Assembly: GCA_016235805.1 (NCBI GenBank)
Contig: JACRIY010000124.1
Location: 1 to 64,000 of the forward strand
DNA: 64,000 bases
Source of the DNA: Rhodocyclales bacterium
Lineage (GTDB): Bacteria > Pseudomonadota > Gammaproteobacteria > Burkholderiales > Rhodocyclaceae
Direction of reading: 5' to 3'
This document shows positions 49,492 to 60,576 of the stretch, in pieces. Within the stretch, counting starts at the first letter, position 1. The number at the start of each line of letters is the position of its first letter. The notes beneath the pieces were generated by a model. It saw only the letters and a list, made by a program, of their open reading frames with translations, ran no database searches and was not told the origin of the DNA. Both the position numbers and the translations under genes were made by a program.

Positions 49492-50523
49492 TCAGGTCGA
49501 AGGCGCCAGCCCCTGGCGCGCTTCACGGTCGAGGTGGTCCAGGTACTCGCTGTAGGGATAGACGTACTTGAGGTTGAAGGCGCCCGGATTCTTGACCAGC
49601 GAATAGAGATACCAGTCCTCGCCCTTGAATTCGATCGCCGGATGCAGGCAGGGCTGCCAGTCCTCGTAGATCGGCGAGTAGTTGCCGCCGGTCTTCCAGA
49701 AGTAGGGCAGCGAACTTCCGCTGCGCAGCTGACGCAGCAGTTCTTCGGGCGCCGCCTGGTCGCTGGCGATCTCGTAGTGCCCTTGGAGCATTTCCTCGGT
49801 CTGCACGATCAGCAGGTAAGCGGTGCCATGCATGTCCAGCATCAGGATGCCGTCCGGCGAGCAGGACAGGTAGTGCTCGACGATCCCCAGATTGCCGCGG
49901 ATCTCGGCGAAGCGCTGGGCGAAGCCCGGGTCGCGCAGGAAGGGATGCGAACCGACCGCCAGTGCATCGGAAAGCATGTGTTCGATCTGGTCGAAATGCT
50001 CCTGCTGCAATTCGGCGATGGCCGAATTCAGGAGGCCCATGACATCGTCGTTCTGCTTGCGGATGAAGCGGTCGATGACCTTCTCGTTGAAGGCACGCAC
50101 GGCGACCTGTTCGTCGGCCTTGCCGGTGAGCAGGATCTTCTTGATCGCCTTGTTGCGCAGGTTGCGGCAGAACTCCAGGCCGTCGATCTCGGGCATGTCG
50201 TAGTCGACCACGACCACCGAAACCTGCTCGAAGCGACGCTCGTTATGCACCTCGCGGTGAATCATGTCGAGACTGACGTCGATCACATGGCGCGTCTGGT
50301 TCTTGTCGCCGCGGTGCCGATAGAGCGAGAAGAAGCGTTCGGCCAAGGGTTGAGCGGCGCTCGCGCCGTTGAGCGCAACAAGCGCCGCGAAGGGCGAATG
50401 GAACAGACGGAACGCCAGCCGTGAATCGAGCTGCAGGCTGAGGTTGGCGAGGAATTGCGGGCTGTCGTCGATGAAGGCGACCGTGGTCGGGAAGTGGAAG
50501 GGCTGAATGGCGCGACTTTTCAT
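49492..50523 (-). CDS. LqsR-like response regulator
   Basis: REC domain FIDDSPQFLANL, VVVVDYDMPEIDGLEFCRNLRNK, KKILLTGKADE; overlaps the kinase gene by ATGA. Confidence 0.78.
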   Translation of the reverse strand: MKSRAIQPFHFPTTVAFIDDSPQFLANLSLQLDSRLAFRLFHSPFAALVALNGASAAQPLAERFFSLYRHRGDKNQTRHVIDVSLDMIHREVHNERRFEQVSVVVVDYDMPEIDGLEFCRNLRNKAIKKILLTGKADEQVAVRAFNEKVIDRFIRKQNDDVMGLLNSAIAELQQEHFDQIEHMLSDALAVGSHPFLRDPGFAQRFAEIRGNLGIVEHYLSCSPDGILMLDMHGTAYLLIVQTEEMLQGHYEIASDQAAPEELLRQLRSGSSLPYFWKTGGNYSPIYEDWQPCLHPAIEFKGEDWYLYSLVKNPGAFNLKYVYPYSEYLDHLDREARQGLAPST

Positions 50524-51833
50524 GATTGCGGAAAGCTCAGGACGAATTCGGTGAAATCGCCGGAAACGGAGGTGCACTCGATGGTACCGCCGAATGAGGT
50601 CATCACGTCGCGACAGAAGGCCAGGCCGATGCCGGCGCCGAGCACGCTGTCATTGCTGTCGGCGGAAGTGTAAAAGCGCTGGAAGATGTGGGGAAGCATC
50701 TCCGGCGGGATGCCGCCGCCGGTGTCTCGGACCATGAGGCGGTTCGCGGCTGGCGAGGTGAGGATACGAATCGAGACTTCGCCCTTGCTTGCCCTGGCGA
50801 TATGGCGCAGGGCGTTCTTGATCAGGTTGAAGAGTACGTGCACCATCAGCAACTCGGAGCCGCGAAACGAAAAATCCCCTTCCCCTTCACGGAACACCAC
50901 CGCCCTTTCCTCCTCGGAAAAGGGATAGCGCTGCAGCGCGACATCGACGCATGCCGCCATCGTGCAGGGCTGCAAGGTCTGCTCTGCGGCGCCGGTGACC
51001 CTGGCGTTGACCAGCAGCATGTCGATGATGGCGTTCGAGTGGCGCGCTTCCGAATCGATGCGGCTGAGCACACCTCTCAGCGAATCGACGTGGGTCGCGC
51101 GAATCGGGCTCACCGGCAGCCCGCTTCGTTGCGCCATTTCGTGGGCCTCGATCAGCGCCGGCAGGTAGTGGGCCAGGCCTGCGGCGCCGGCACGGATGCT
51201 CAGCAGAGGTGTACGCAGTTCGTGGGCGATGCTGCCCGCCGTCGCCAGCATCGCGCGTTCCTGTTCGATGCGGATGCGCTCGCTGTCGTAGTTGGAGACG
51301 GCGCCGGCTGCCACCGCGAACAGCGCGATCGCCAGGTAGTCCCAGCGCTCGAAGGCGGCCAGCGGGACGTCGCTGGTCAGCGTGAAGGCGAGCACCGCCA
51401 GGCCGCTGCCCAGCACGAACTGCCCGATCAGCGTGACCCAGTCGAGCAGTAGGATCATGACGAAGACGGCCACCAGTGCTGAACCGATCCAGACGTCGGC
51501 GCCCTGGTTTTTCAGCAACATGTAGGTGAAGAAGAAGGGGAGCGAATACAGCAGAGAGAAGTACCAGTAGTAGGGCAGCCAGGATTTCAGCCAGTTGGGC
51601 CAGTGCCGGCTGAACAGCATGGGCACGAACAATGCTGTTCCGATCAGGCGCAAGCCCAGGCTTTCGTAGCGCTGGGGAAAGACGAAGGCCCAGACGTACC
51701 AGTAAAGGGGGAAGGCGACGATCGCGATAATGGCGAAGGCTGTCAGCCGTCGCTGGATATAGACCACGTTGCGCAGCGCCGGCTCCAGCAGTCGCGTGAT
51801 CAGGTGCTTCAGGAAAGGTATGAGGGCAGTCAT
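50520..51833 (-). CDS. LqsS/CqsS-like membrane sensor histidine kinase
   Basis: N-terminal multi-TM region, then TAGSIAHELRTPLLSIRAGAAGLAHYLPALIEAHEMA, HATPase GAGIGLAFCRDVMTSFGG; ends without REC. Confidence 0.82.
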   Translation of the reverse strand: MTALIPFLKHLITRLLEPALRNVVYIQRRLTAFAIIAIVAFPLYWYVWAFVFPQRYESLGLRLIGTALFVPMLFSRHWPNWLKSWLPYYWYFSLLYSLPFFFTYMLLKNQGADVWIGSALVAVFVMILLLDWVTLIGQFVLGSGLAVLAFTLTSDVPLAAFERWDYLAIALFAVAAGAVSNYDSERIRIEQERAMLATAGSIAHELRTPLLSIRAGAAGLAHYLPALIEAHEMAQRSGLPVSPIRATHVDSLRGVLSRIDSEARHSNAIIDMLLVNARVTGAAEQTLQPCTMAACVDVALQRYPFSEEERAVVFREGEGDFSFRGSELLMVHVLFNLIKNALRHIARASKGEVSIRILTSPAANRLMVRDTGGGIPPEMLPHIFQRFYTSADSNDSVLGAGIGLAFCRDVMTSFGGTIECTSVSGDFTEFVLSFPQS

Positions 51834-52168
51834 CGAATGGGGGGCTCGGCGCGATCATCACCGGGGGCAGGTGGAAAGCGGACGCCGCCGCGCCGGAGTG
51901 CCGGCAGGATAGGCATACAGTCTGGATCTGGAAGGCATACTCATGCAATTGAAGAAAAATCCCAAAATGTCATACAAGTGCCGCCGACGCAAGCGCTCCG
52001 TGGCAGGCTCCGAGGAATTCCGGTGTGCGCGCGGCTCCAGACGCCGGCTGACGGGCCGGCTTCGTTGCGGAAGCTCTATTTTCCGCGGATGTTCGGACTT
52101 GACAAGGGAATGTTGCACGGCTACAAAGCGCATTCTGCTTGCCTTGTCGCGTCTCGTCGATCCCCATC

Positions 52169-52903
52169 ATGAGTGAACCCGTGTCCGACCGTCCGCACCG
52201 GGAATCCGGCCTCTTGCTGTATTCCGGAAGCGCACGGCAGGATTTTTTTGCCGGCGTGGTGCTCGGTGCGCGCAATCTGGGCTTCGACTATTGCGGGTAT
52301 CTGATCGGAATCCCGGTGTCGGCCAGCGAGTGGCGTTTCGTGATGACCAACAATTTTCCGCGGGCCTGGCAGCGGCGCTACCTCAGGCGCGGCTACCACG
52401 CCATAGATCCCACGGTCGAGTATGCCAAGACCGGCGTCGAGCCGATGACCTGGTCGCGAGAGTTGTTTGCCGCCGAGGCCTTGCAGGACCTGTCGCGGGA
52501 TGCCGGCGCGATCGGCTTCAACCACGGCTGGACCCAGCCGCTGCACGATGCCCGCGGCCGATTCGGGATGCTGACACTGGCGCGCGGCGATGCGGCGATC
52601 GGCGCCGCCGAGCTGCAGGTCAAGCTGCCCATGATGCAGTGGCTGGCGCAGGTGGTGCATGACCGACTGTTCGCCGAGTTCATGGCATGGCAGCGCAACG
52701 AATCCATCGTTCGCCTGACCGAGCGGGAACTGGCCTGCCTGCGGCTTGCCGCGGATGGTGGCACCGCCGGCGAAATATCGGCGGCGACCGGCGTCGCCGA
52801 GCGCACGGTGAACTTCCACATGGCCAATGCCATCGACAAGCTCGGTGCGACCAACAAGACGCATGCCATTGCGCTGGCGCTGCGACTGGGACTGATTAGC
52901 TAG
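52169..52903 (+). CDS. LuxR family regulator with autoinducer-binding domain (LuxR solo in this window)
   Basis: AWQRRYLRRGYHAIDPTVEYAKTGVEPMTWS retains the W/Y/D-P/W positions of AHL-binding LuxRs; C-terminal LTERELACLRLAADGGTAGEISAATGVAERTVNFHMANAIDKLGATNK. Confidence 0.87.
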   Translation: MSEPVSDRPHRESGLLLYSGSARQDFFAGVVLGARNLGFDYCGYLIGIPVSASEWRFVMTNNFPRAWQRRYLRRGYHAIDPTVEYAKTGVEPMTWSRELFAAEALQDLSRDAGAIGFNHGWTQPLHDARGRFGMLTLARGDAAIGAAELQVKLPMMQWLAQVVHDRLFAEFMAWQRNESIVRLTERELACLRLAADGGTAGEISAATGVAERTVNFHMANAIDKLGATNKTHAIALALRLGLIS

Positions 52904-52939
52904 GCCGGCTGCGGCGGTCCACCGTCGGCAGGCACAGGG

Positions 52940-54134
52940 TCAAGCCGCGCTTCGGCGCGCAACGAGTTCATGCAGCAGTTCGAGTTGGCGCGGCAGGCAG
53001 CGGCTCTCCAGGTCGTAGCCATCCACCACGGTCTGGCGAGCGGCGGCTCGAATCGGCGCCAGCCGGTGGCGCTGGTCGATCGCCTGCGCCAGGGTTTCGG
53101 CGAGCATCCGGTGATCGAGGAAATCCACCAGGCGGCCGTTTTCGCCGTCCCGGATGACCTCCTGTACCGGCGCGGTGCGGGAGGCGACCACCACGCAGCC
53201 GGCTGCCATGGCTTCCAGCAGCGACCAGGAAAGCACGAATGGGTAGGTCAGGTAGGCATGCACGGTCGATACCTGCAGCAGGCGCAAGTAGTCGGCGTAG
53301 GGAACCCGCCCCAGGAAATGCACGCTGCCGGCGTCCAGCTGCGCGCCAACTTCCGCGATCATGGCCTGGCGCCAGGTCCCGCCGCTTGCCGGCCTGGCGC
53401 CATAGCTCACTTCGTCGCCGCCGACGATCAATATCCGCGCTCGCGGACGCAGCCGCAGCAGCAGGGGCAGGGCGCGCATGAAGGTGTGAAAGCCGCGATA
53501 CGGCTCCAGGTTGCGGGCGACGTAGGTCACGACCTCGTCGTCCGGACCGAGGGCGATGCCGGCCTTCTGCAGTGAAATCCGGGCGGCCGGATCGGGCGCG
53601 ACGCGGCGGGTGTCGATGCCCTCGTGCACGATGCGTATCCGATCCTGGACGATGGCGGGAAAGCGGCTTTGCTGCCAGCGCGTCGGCGCCAGCAGAAGGT
53701 CGGCGCTCTACATGCTCATCCACTGCGTCGTATTCTTGATCCGAAGCCGCAGCGCATCGTCGGCGGTTGCGGGGAATTCCGGATCGAAGCCGACGTCGCC
53801 GCCGGTGGCGTGGTAGTAGTACTCCGCATGCAGGGCGATCGGCACGTCGGCGAAGACGTCGCGCACGAATAGGGCCTCGCCCCAGCCCGGATGCGCCACG
53901 ACGAGATCGGGGCGGAAGCCGCCGGCCTTGATCTGGCGCAGGACGCCCACCACCTGCTGCCCGCGCCGGATGGCGGCTTCATAGCCCTGCAGGTAGCGAT
54001 GGCCGGTGGTCGCGATTGCGGGTGGCGGCGCATACGGCAGCAACTCGATGCCGCGCAGCGAGGCGCCGCCGGGCGGGGGACGACTGTGGCGGTTCGCGGG
54101 TGGGCATGCGTGGCCTTCGCGGGCTATGTCGCCG
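52940..54134 (-). pseudogene. Glycosyltransferase (PF12000-type), 5'-truncated and interrupted by in-frame TAG
   Basis: Frame reads PGDIAREGHACPPANRHSRPPPGGASLRGIELLPYAPPP...HPGWGEALFVRDVFADVPIALHAEYYYHATGGDVGFDPEF...NTTQWMSM*SADLLLAPTRWQQSRFPAIVQDRIRIVHEGIDTRRV...; no start codon at the expected N-terminus. Confidence 0.85.
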
Positions 54135-54136
54135 GG

Positions 54137-55348
54137 CTAGAGCGCGTGCACCCGATCGCCGCGGGCGAAGCCGACCAGCGGGCCGGGGACGCCACGACCC
54201 AGCGCGATCACCTTGAACAGTTCGCCCATTTCGTTGGGCGAGATCAGCACATTCACCGCGCCGCGTGCGCGCAGGTCGACTGCGGACGCCGTATCGCCAG
54301 CGACCGCAGCAAGTCCCTGTGGGGCGCCGACTTTCTCTTCCTGCAGCAAGTCGCCGATGCCGCAATTGAGCAGGAAGTTGGACTGGCTGGCATAACCGAG
54401 CACCTCGAGGCCTGCATCGAAGCCGGCCTCGGCAACGGCCGTGAAGTCGACGTGCGAGGTGATGTCCGACAGGCCGGGAAACCAGAACGGATCATCGTGC
54501 ACGCGATGCCGGTAATGGCAGCGCAGGGTGCCGCCGTCGCGCTGCGGATGGTACAGCTCGTGGCGCGGCAGGCCGTAATCGATCAGGATCATGGCGCCCC
54601 GCTCCAGCCGGCGCGACAGGTCGCTGACCCAGCTGCGCACGGCGAGGCTGATCTCGCCGCGATAGGGTGTCTCTTGCGGCAGCGCGCGCGCCGCTTCCAG
54701 GAGAGCGCCGCGGGCCGGGCGTTCGGCGGCGACCAGCCGGCCGTCGACCACGCCGACGCCGCCCTCCATGATGTCGCCCTCGCCGCCGCTCCAGTGCACG
54801 ACGTGGGTCGGCATGGCGTCGAGCACTTCGTTGCCGACCAGGCAGCCGGAAAAGCGTTCGGGCAAGGCGTCGAGCCATTCGACGCGATCGGCATAGTGCG
54901 GCGCCTGTTCGGCCAGCATCGCTTGCTGGCGCGCCCGCAGTTCGCCGGAGAGTTCGAGGATCCGGTAGCGCTCGGGCAGGCAGCCGAGGGCGTCGAGCCC
55001 GCTTAGCAGGTCGACCGCCAGGCGGCCGCTGCCGGCGCCGGCTTCGATCACCTGCGGGGTCGACGCGGCGATGACTTGCGCCACCTGGCGCGCCAGGGCG
55101 CGACCGAACAGCGGGGTCAGCTCCGGTGCGGTGAGGAAGTCGCCGCCGGCCTGGTGGTCGCCGAACTTGTGCGAGCCGCCGGCGTAATAGCCGAGGCCGG
55201 GCTGGTACAGGGCCAGTTCCATGTAGCGGGCGAACGGGATCCAGCCGCCGCGCGCGGCGATCTCGGCGGCGATGACGGCGCCCAGCGCCGCGCTGGCGGC
55301 GCGCGCATCGTCGCCGGGCGGCGGCAGGTCGGCGGCGACCAGCGTCAT
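54137..55348 (-). CDS. SAM-dependent methyltransferase, COG1565/NDUFAF7-like
   Basis: FARYMELALYQPGLGYYAGG, FLTAPELTPLFGRALARQVAQV, VIEAGAGSGRLAVDLL, IDYGLPRHELYHPQRDGGTLRCHYRHRVHDDPF. Confidence 0.9.
   Translation of the reverse strand: MTLVAADLPPPGDDARAASAALGAVIAAEIAARGGWIPFARYMELALYQPGLGYYAGGSHKFGDHQAGGDFLTAPELTPLFGRALARQVAQVIAASTPQVIEAGAGSGRLAVDLLSGLDALGCLPERYRILELSGELRARQQAMLAEQAPHYADRVEWLDALPERFSGCLVGNEVLDAMPTHVVHWSGGEGDIMEGGVGVVDGRLVAAERPARGALLEAARALPQETPYRGEISLAVRSWVSDLSRRLERGAMILIDYGLPRHELYHPQRDGGTLRCHYRHRVHDDPFWFPGLSDITSHVDFTAVAEAGFDAGLEVLGYASQSNFLLNCGIGDLLQEEKVGAPQGLAAVAGDTASAVDLRARGAVNVLISPNEMGELFKVIALGRGVPGPLVGFARGDRVHAL
54288..54335 (-). repeat. Possible extended variant of the 21-nt core inside the COG1565 methyltransferase
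   Basis: Minus strand GAAAGTCGGC-GCCCCACAGGGACTTGCTGCGGTC-GCTGGCGATACGGC: core halves separated by 24 nt. Confidence 0.5.
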
Positions 55349-55355
55349 TTGACGA

Positions 55356-55486
55356 CCATCCCCCCAACCCCGGCCCCACTGCCGGCTCTGCATAGCCGGC
55401 CGGCTGCGGCAGCGCGGAGCAGTGCTCCGCGAAACCCTGCCTTCGCCCCAAGGCAGGGGGTGACGGTGGTTCGCCGCTGCGCGACT
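55356..55486 (-). repeat. ~130-nt double-hairpin repeat, copy 2, intergenic
   Basis: Reverse complement matches 34357-34488; hairpins 55381-55400 and 55413-55431. Confidence 0.85.
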
Positions 55487-55532
55487 CCATTGGTGGGCTG
55501 CGCCTCCCTTGGGGCGGCCCTGCGGGAGGCGC

Positions 55533-56150
55533 TCATTCGATACCGTCCACCAGCCCGGCCATCGCGAGGCTGTCCGCTGTGCCTTGCTGGCGCAGGCCGG
55601 CGACCACGCCCTCGCGGTTGATCGCGGGCTGGTTCTGGCTGACCTTCCATTTGCCGGTCAGCTCGGCAATTTCGATCTCGATGCCGACTACCGCCGCCAC
55701 CATGCCTTCGATATAAGCGGCCGGCGCATCGTCGATCCGCCAGGGATGGTCGAACCCGGATTCGTGGCGCTCGACCAGGTCGTCCAACTGCCGCCGCAGC
55801 CAGGCAGCGTCGTCGATGGCGCGCAGGCGGCCGCGGGCGTGTACCACGACGTAGTTCCAGGTCGGCACCGCGCGTCCGTGCTCGCGCTTGGTGGCGTACC
55901 AGGACGGCGACACATAGGCCTGCGGACCGTGGAAGATGGCCAGTACTTCCGTGTCTGCGGCATCCTTCCAGATCGGGTTGCCGCGTGCTACGTGGCCTTG
56001 CAGCAATCCGTCGGGCGTCAGGTGCAGCGGCAGGTGGTTCGCCCCGGGTCCGGCCTTGCCCTGCGTCACCAGCGTGGCGAAGGGCCGCTCGCGCATCAGC
56101 GCGTGCAGCACCTCGACGCGGCTTTCCGCAAAATGAGCGGGGAGGTACAT
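55533..56150 (-). CDS. PaiB-like FMN-binding negative transcriptional regulator
   Basis: MYLPAHFAESRVEVLHALMRERPFATLVT, YVSPSWYATKREHGRAVPTWNYVVVHARG. Confidence 0.9.
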   Translation of the reverse strand: MYLPAHFAESRVEVLHALMRERPFATLVTQGKAGPGANHLPLHLTPDGLLQGHVARGNPIWKDAADTEVLAIFHGPQAYVSPSWYATKREHGRAVPTWNYVVVHARGRLRAIDDAAWLRRQLDDLVERHESGFDHPWRIDDAPAAYIEGMVAAVVGIEIEIAELTGKWKVSQNQPAINREGVVAGLRQQGTADSLAMAGLVDGIE

Positions 56151-56157
56151 GACGATT

Positions 56158-57342
56158 TCAGAGCAATACGCCGCGATTCTCGCCGCGCTCATAGACGATG
56201 TTGGCGCGGCCTACCAGCAGCGTATCGAGGGTTCCGATCTGGCTCACGTCCTTGTTGGCATAAGGCAGCTTGTGCAGGATGTAGCGCAGGGCGTTCAATC
56301 TCGCGCGCTTCTTGCAGTCGGACTTGATCACGGTCCACGGCGCGTCCGCCGTGTCGGTGTGGAAGAACATGGCTTCCTTGGCCTTGGTGTAGTCGTCCCA
56401 CTTGTCGAGCGAGGCAAGGTCGATCGGCGACAGCTTCCACTGCTTGAGCGGGTGCGTCTCGCGCTCCTTGAACCGGCGCCGCTGTTCGGGGCGCGATACC
56501 GAGAACCAGAACTTGATCAGGTGCACGCCGCTCCTGACCAGGGTACGTTCGAACTCCGGCGTCTGGCGCATGAATTCCTCATACTCCGAGTCGGTGCAGA
56601 AGCCCATCACGCGCTCGACGCCGGCGCGGTTGTACCAGGAGCGGTCGAACAGCGCGATCTCGCCTGCGGTCGGCAGGTGTTGCACGTAGCGCTGGAAGTA
56701 CCACTGGCCGCGCTCGGTGTCGGACGGCTTTTCCAGGGCGACGACGTGCGCGCCGCGCGGGTTAAGGTGTTCCATGAAGCGCTTGATGGTGCCTCCCTTG
56801 CCGGCGGCGTCGCGGCCCTCGAACAGGATCACCACCTTCTGCCCCGTCTCCTTGACCCAGGCCTGCAGCTTGAGCAGCTCGACCTGCAAATGGTATTTCT
56901 GCTTCTCATAGTTCTTGCGCGTCATCAGGTGGCGGTAGGGATAGCCGCCGTCACGCCAGCCCGGCGCCAGTTCTTCGTCGGGGTGTTCGCTGGCTACCAC
57001 TTCGCGTTGCAGCAGCGCTTCCTTCAGCGCTTCGACATCGTCCGGCGACGCGCCTTCGACCACGGCGGTCAATGCCTGTGCCAGCTTGGCGCCTTCGCCG
57101 GGTTTGGCGTGGGCGACGATGTCGTGGATCGCTTCGATCTTCGAATCGCGTGCCGCCGCGGAACGGTCCTTGACCACGAAGTTCTTGATGCCGGCGGGCT
57201 TGCTCGACGGCGCGATGTCGCCGGACGCGGGACGTCGCAGGGGCTTCGCAGTTACTGTCGGCGTGGCCGCTGGTCGGGCCGGGGATTTTGCCGGGGCATT
57301 GCGTGCCTTTGCGGCAGGTCTGGTCGAGGGTTTGGCGGCCAT
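56158..57342 (-). CDS. ppk2: Polyphosphate kinase 2 family protein
   Basis: VVILFEGRDAAGKGGTIKRFMEHLNPRGAHVVALEKPSDTERGQWYFQRYVQHLPTAGEIALFDRSWYNRAGVERVMGF. Confidence 0.95.
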   Translation of the reverse strand: MAAKPSTRPAAKARNAPAKSPARPAATPTVTAKPLRRPASGDIAPSSKPAGIKNFVVKDRSAAARDSKIEAIHDIVAHAKPGEGAKLAQALTAVVEGASPDDVEALKEALLQREVVASEHPDEELAPGWRDGGYPYRHLMTRKNYEKQKYHLQVELLKLQAWVKETGQKVVILFEGRDAAGKGGTIKRFMEHLNPRGAHVVALEKPSDTERGQWYFQRYVQHLPTAGEIALFDRSWYNRAGVERVMGFCTDSEYEEFMRQTPEFERTLVRSGVHLIKFWFSVSRPEQRRRFKERETHPLKQWKLSPIDLASLDKWDDYTKAKEAMFFHTDTADAPWTVIKSDCKKRARLNALRYILHKLPYANKDVSQIGTLDTLLVGRANIVYERGENRGVLL

Positions 57343-59267
<1,925 letters not shown>

Positions 59268-59271
<4 letters not shown>

Positions 59272-59828
59272 AGGAGGCGGATGGGTGAGGCGTTTTCGTG
59301 GTGGAAGCCGGTGCGGCCCGCATAGCAGGTGGCGATGGCGGCCATGTCGGCGGTTTCGTCGCCGCTGAGGACGATGCTCGCCAGCAGCCCGACCTCGCGC
59401 TTGCCGTAATCGACGACGGCCATGATCACCGGGACCTTGGCCGCGACCGCGATCCGGTAGAAGCCGGACTTCCATCCGGCTTGCAGACTGCGCGTGCCTT
59501 CGGTGGCGATGATCAGGTGGAAACTGTCGCGGCGGCGGAATTCCTCGGCGACGCGCTCGACAAAGCCGGTGCGCTCGCGCCTATTCACTGCGACCCCGCC
59601 CAGCGTCCGCATGATGGGGCCCATGAGGCCGCGAAACAGCGTGTCCTTGCCCACCCATTGCGCGCCGAAGGGGAGGGCGACCAGGGCCAGCAGCGTCATC
59701 GGGAAGTCCCAGTTCGAGGTGTGCGGATAGGCGATCACCACGGCCTTTTGCGGACGCTGTGGCAGGTCGATCAGTCTCCAGCCAAGGAGCCTCAGAGCGA
59801 GGCGCGCGGGACCGCGCAGTGGGTTCAT
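59268..59828 (-). CDS. 1-acyl-sn-glycerol-3-phosphate acyltransferase-like protein
   Basis: VVIAYPHTSNWDFPMTLLAL, HLIIATEGTRSLQAGWKSGFYRIA. Confidence 0.85.
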
Positions 59829-60241
59829 CGGCTCATCGCCGCCAGGCGGAAGCGCTTGCGCCCAGGCAGCCGATAGGTTTCGAAATCATTGCGGTCCAGG
59901 GTCCAAACCGTGTGTATGCCGGTGCTCATGGCCGCCACCACCAGCGAAGCATCGGCCAGGTCCATCGGCCGGTCGGCGTACTTTTCGATCCAGTCGATGG
60001 CGCGCACCAGTTCGTCGCGTCCGAGCGGCAGCAGTTCCAGGCCGCCTTTTTCGATCCAGCGGTACAGCGGCAGCGTCGCCGCGATCGAGGGTGCCAGATG
60101 AGAGAACTCGGTCAGCACAGCCCAGGTCGTGACTAGCCGGCCGCGATAGGCGGCGAGGAAAACCTTGCAGGCCTCGTGAGCGTTGTCGCGCCTGTCCGCC
60201 AACGCGACCAGCGGACCGGTATCGACCAGCAATGAACTCAA
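59825..60241 (-). CDS. PIN-domain toxin (VapC-like)
   Basis: LLVDTGPLVALADRRDNAHEAC, TTWAVLTEFSHL, LADASLVVAAMSTGIHTVWTLDRNDFETYRL. Confidence 0.87.
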   Translation of the reverse strand: MSSLLVDTGPLVALADRRDNAHEACKVFLAAYRGRLVTTWAVLTEFSHLAPSIAATLPLYRWIEKGGLELLPLGRDELVRAIDWIEKYADRPMDLADASLVVAAMSTGIHTVWTLDRNDFETYRLPGRKRFRLAAMSR

Positions 60242-60507
60242 GCGGAGGACTTCTTTCCGTGTTTGCGGCGAATCGCGGCTACGACACGCTCCTTGGCGCT
60301 GGCCGCTTGTGACTTGCCGGTGCCGGAGACGCAGCCGATGAAACCGGCTTCCTGCGCCAGTTCGTAAGGCGTGCGTTCAGCCTGCGTGCCCATGAAGCGC
60401 TGCTCCAGCAATTCGACGATCACTTCCGACTTGGTGCGCCGGGCTTCGACGCAATAGGTTGCCAGCGCCTGTTCGACGCGAAGGGGAAGGCGGACGGTGG
60501 TGGTCAT
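60238..60507 (-). CDS. Ribbon-helix-helix antitoxin
   Basis: MTTTVRLPLRVEQALATYCVEARRTKSEVIVELLEQ directly upstream of the PIN gene with ATGA overlap. Confidence 0.8.
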   Translation of the reverse strand: MTTTVRLPLRVEQALATYCVEARRTKSEVIVELLEQRFMGTQAERTPYELAQEAGFIGCVSGTGKSQAASAKERVVAAIRRKHGKKSSA

Positions 60508-60576
60508 GGCGGCAGTTCCCGAAAAGGCGATGTATTAACTGTAATACAAACGGTGCCGTGTCGCAAGCAAGCGGGT

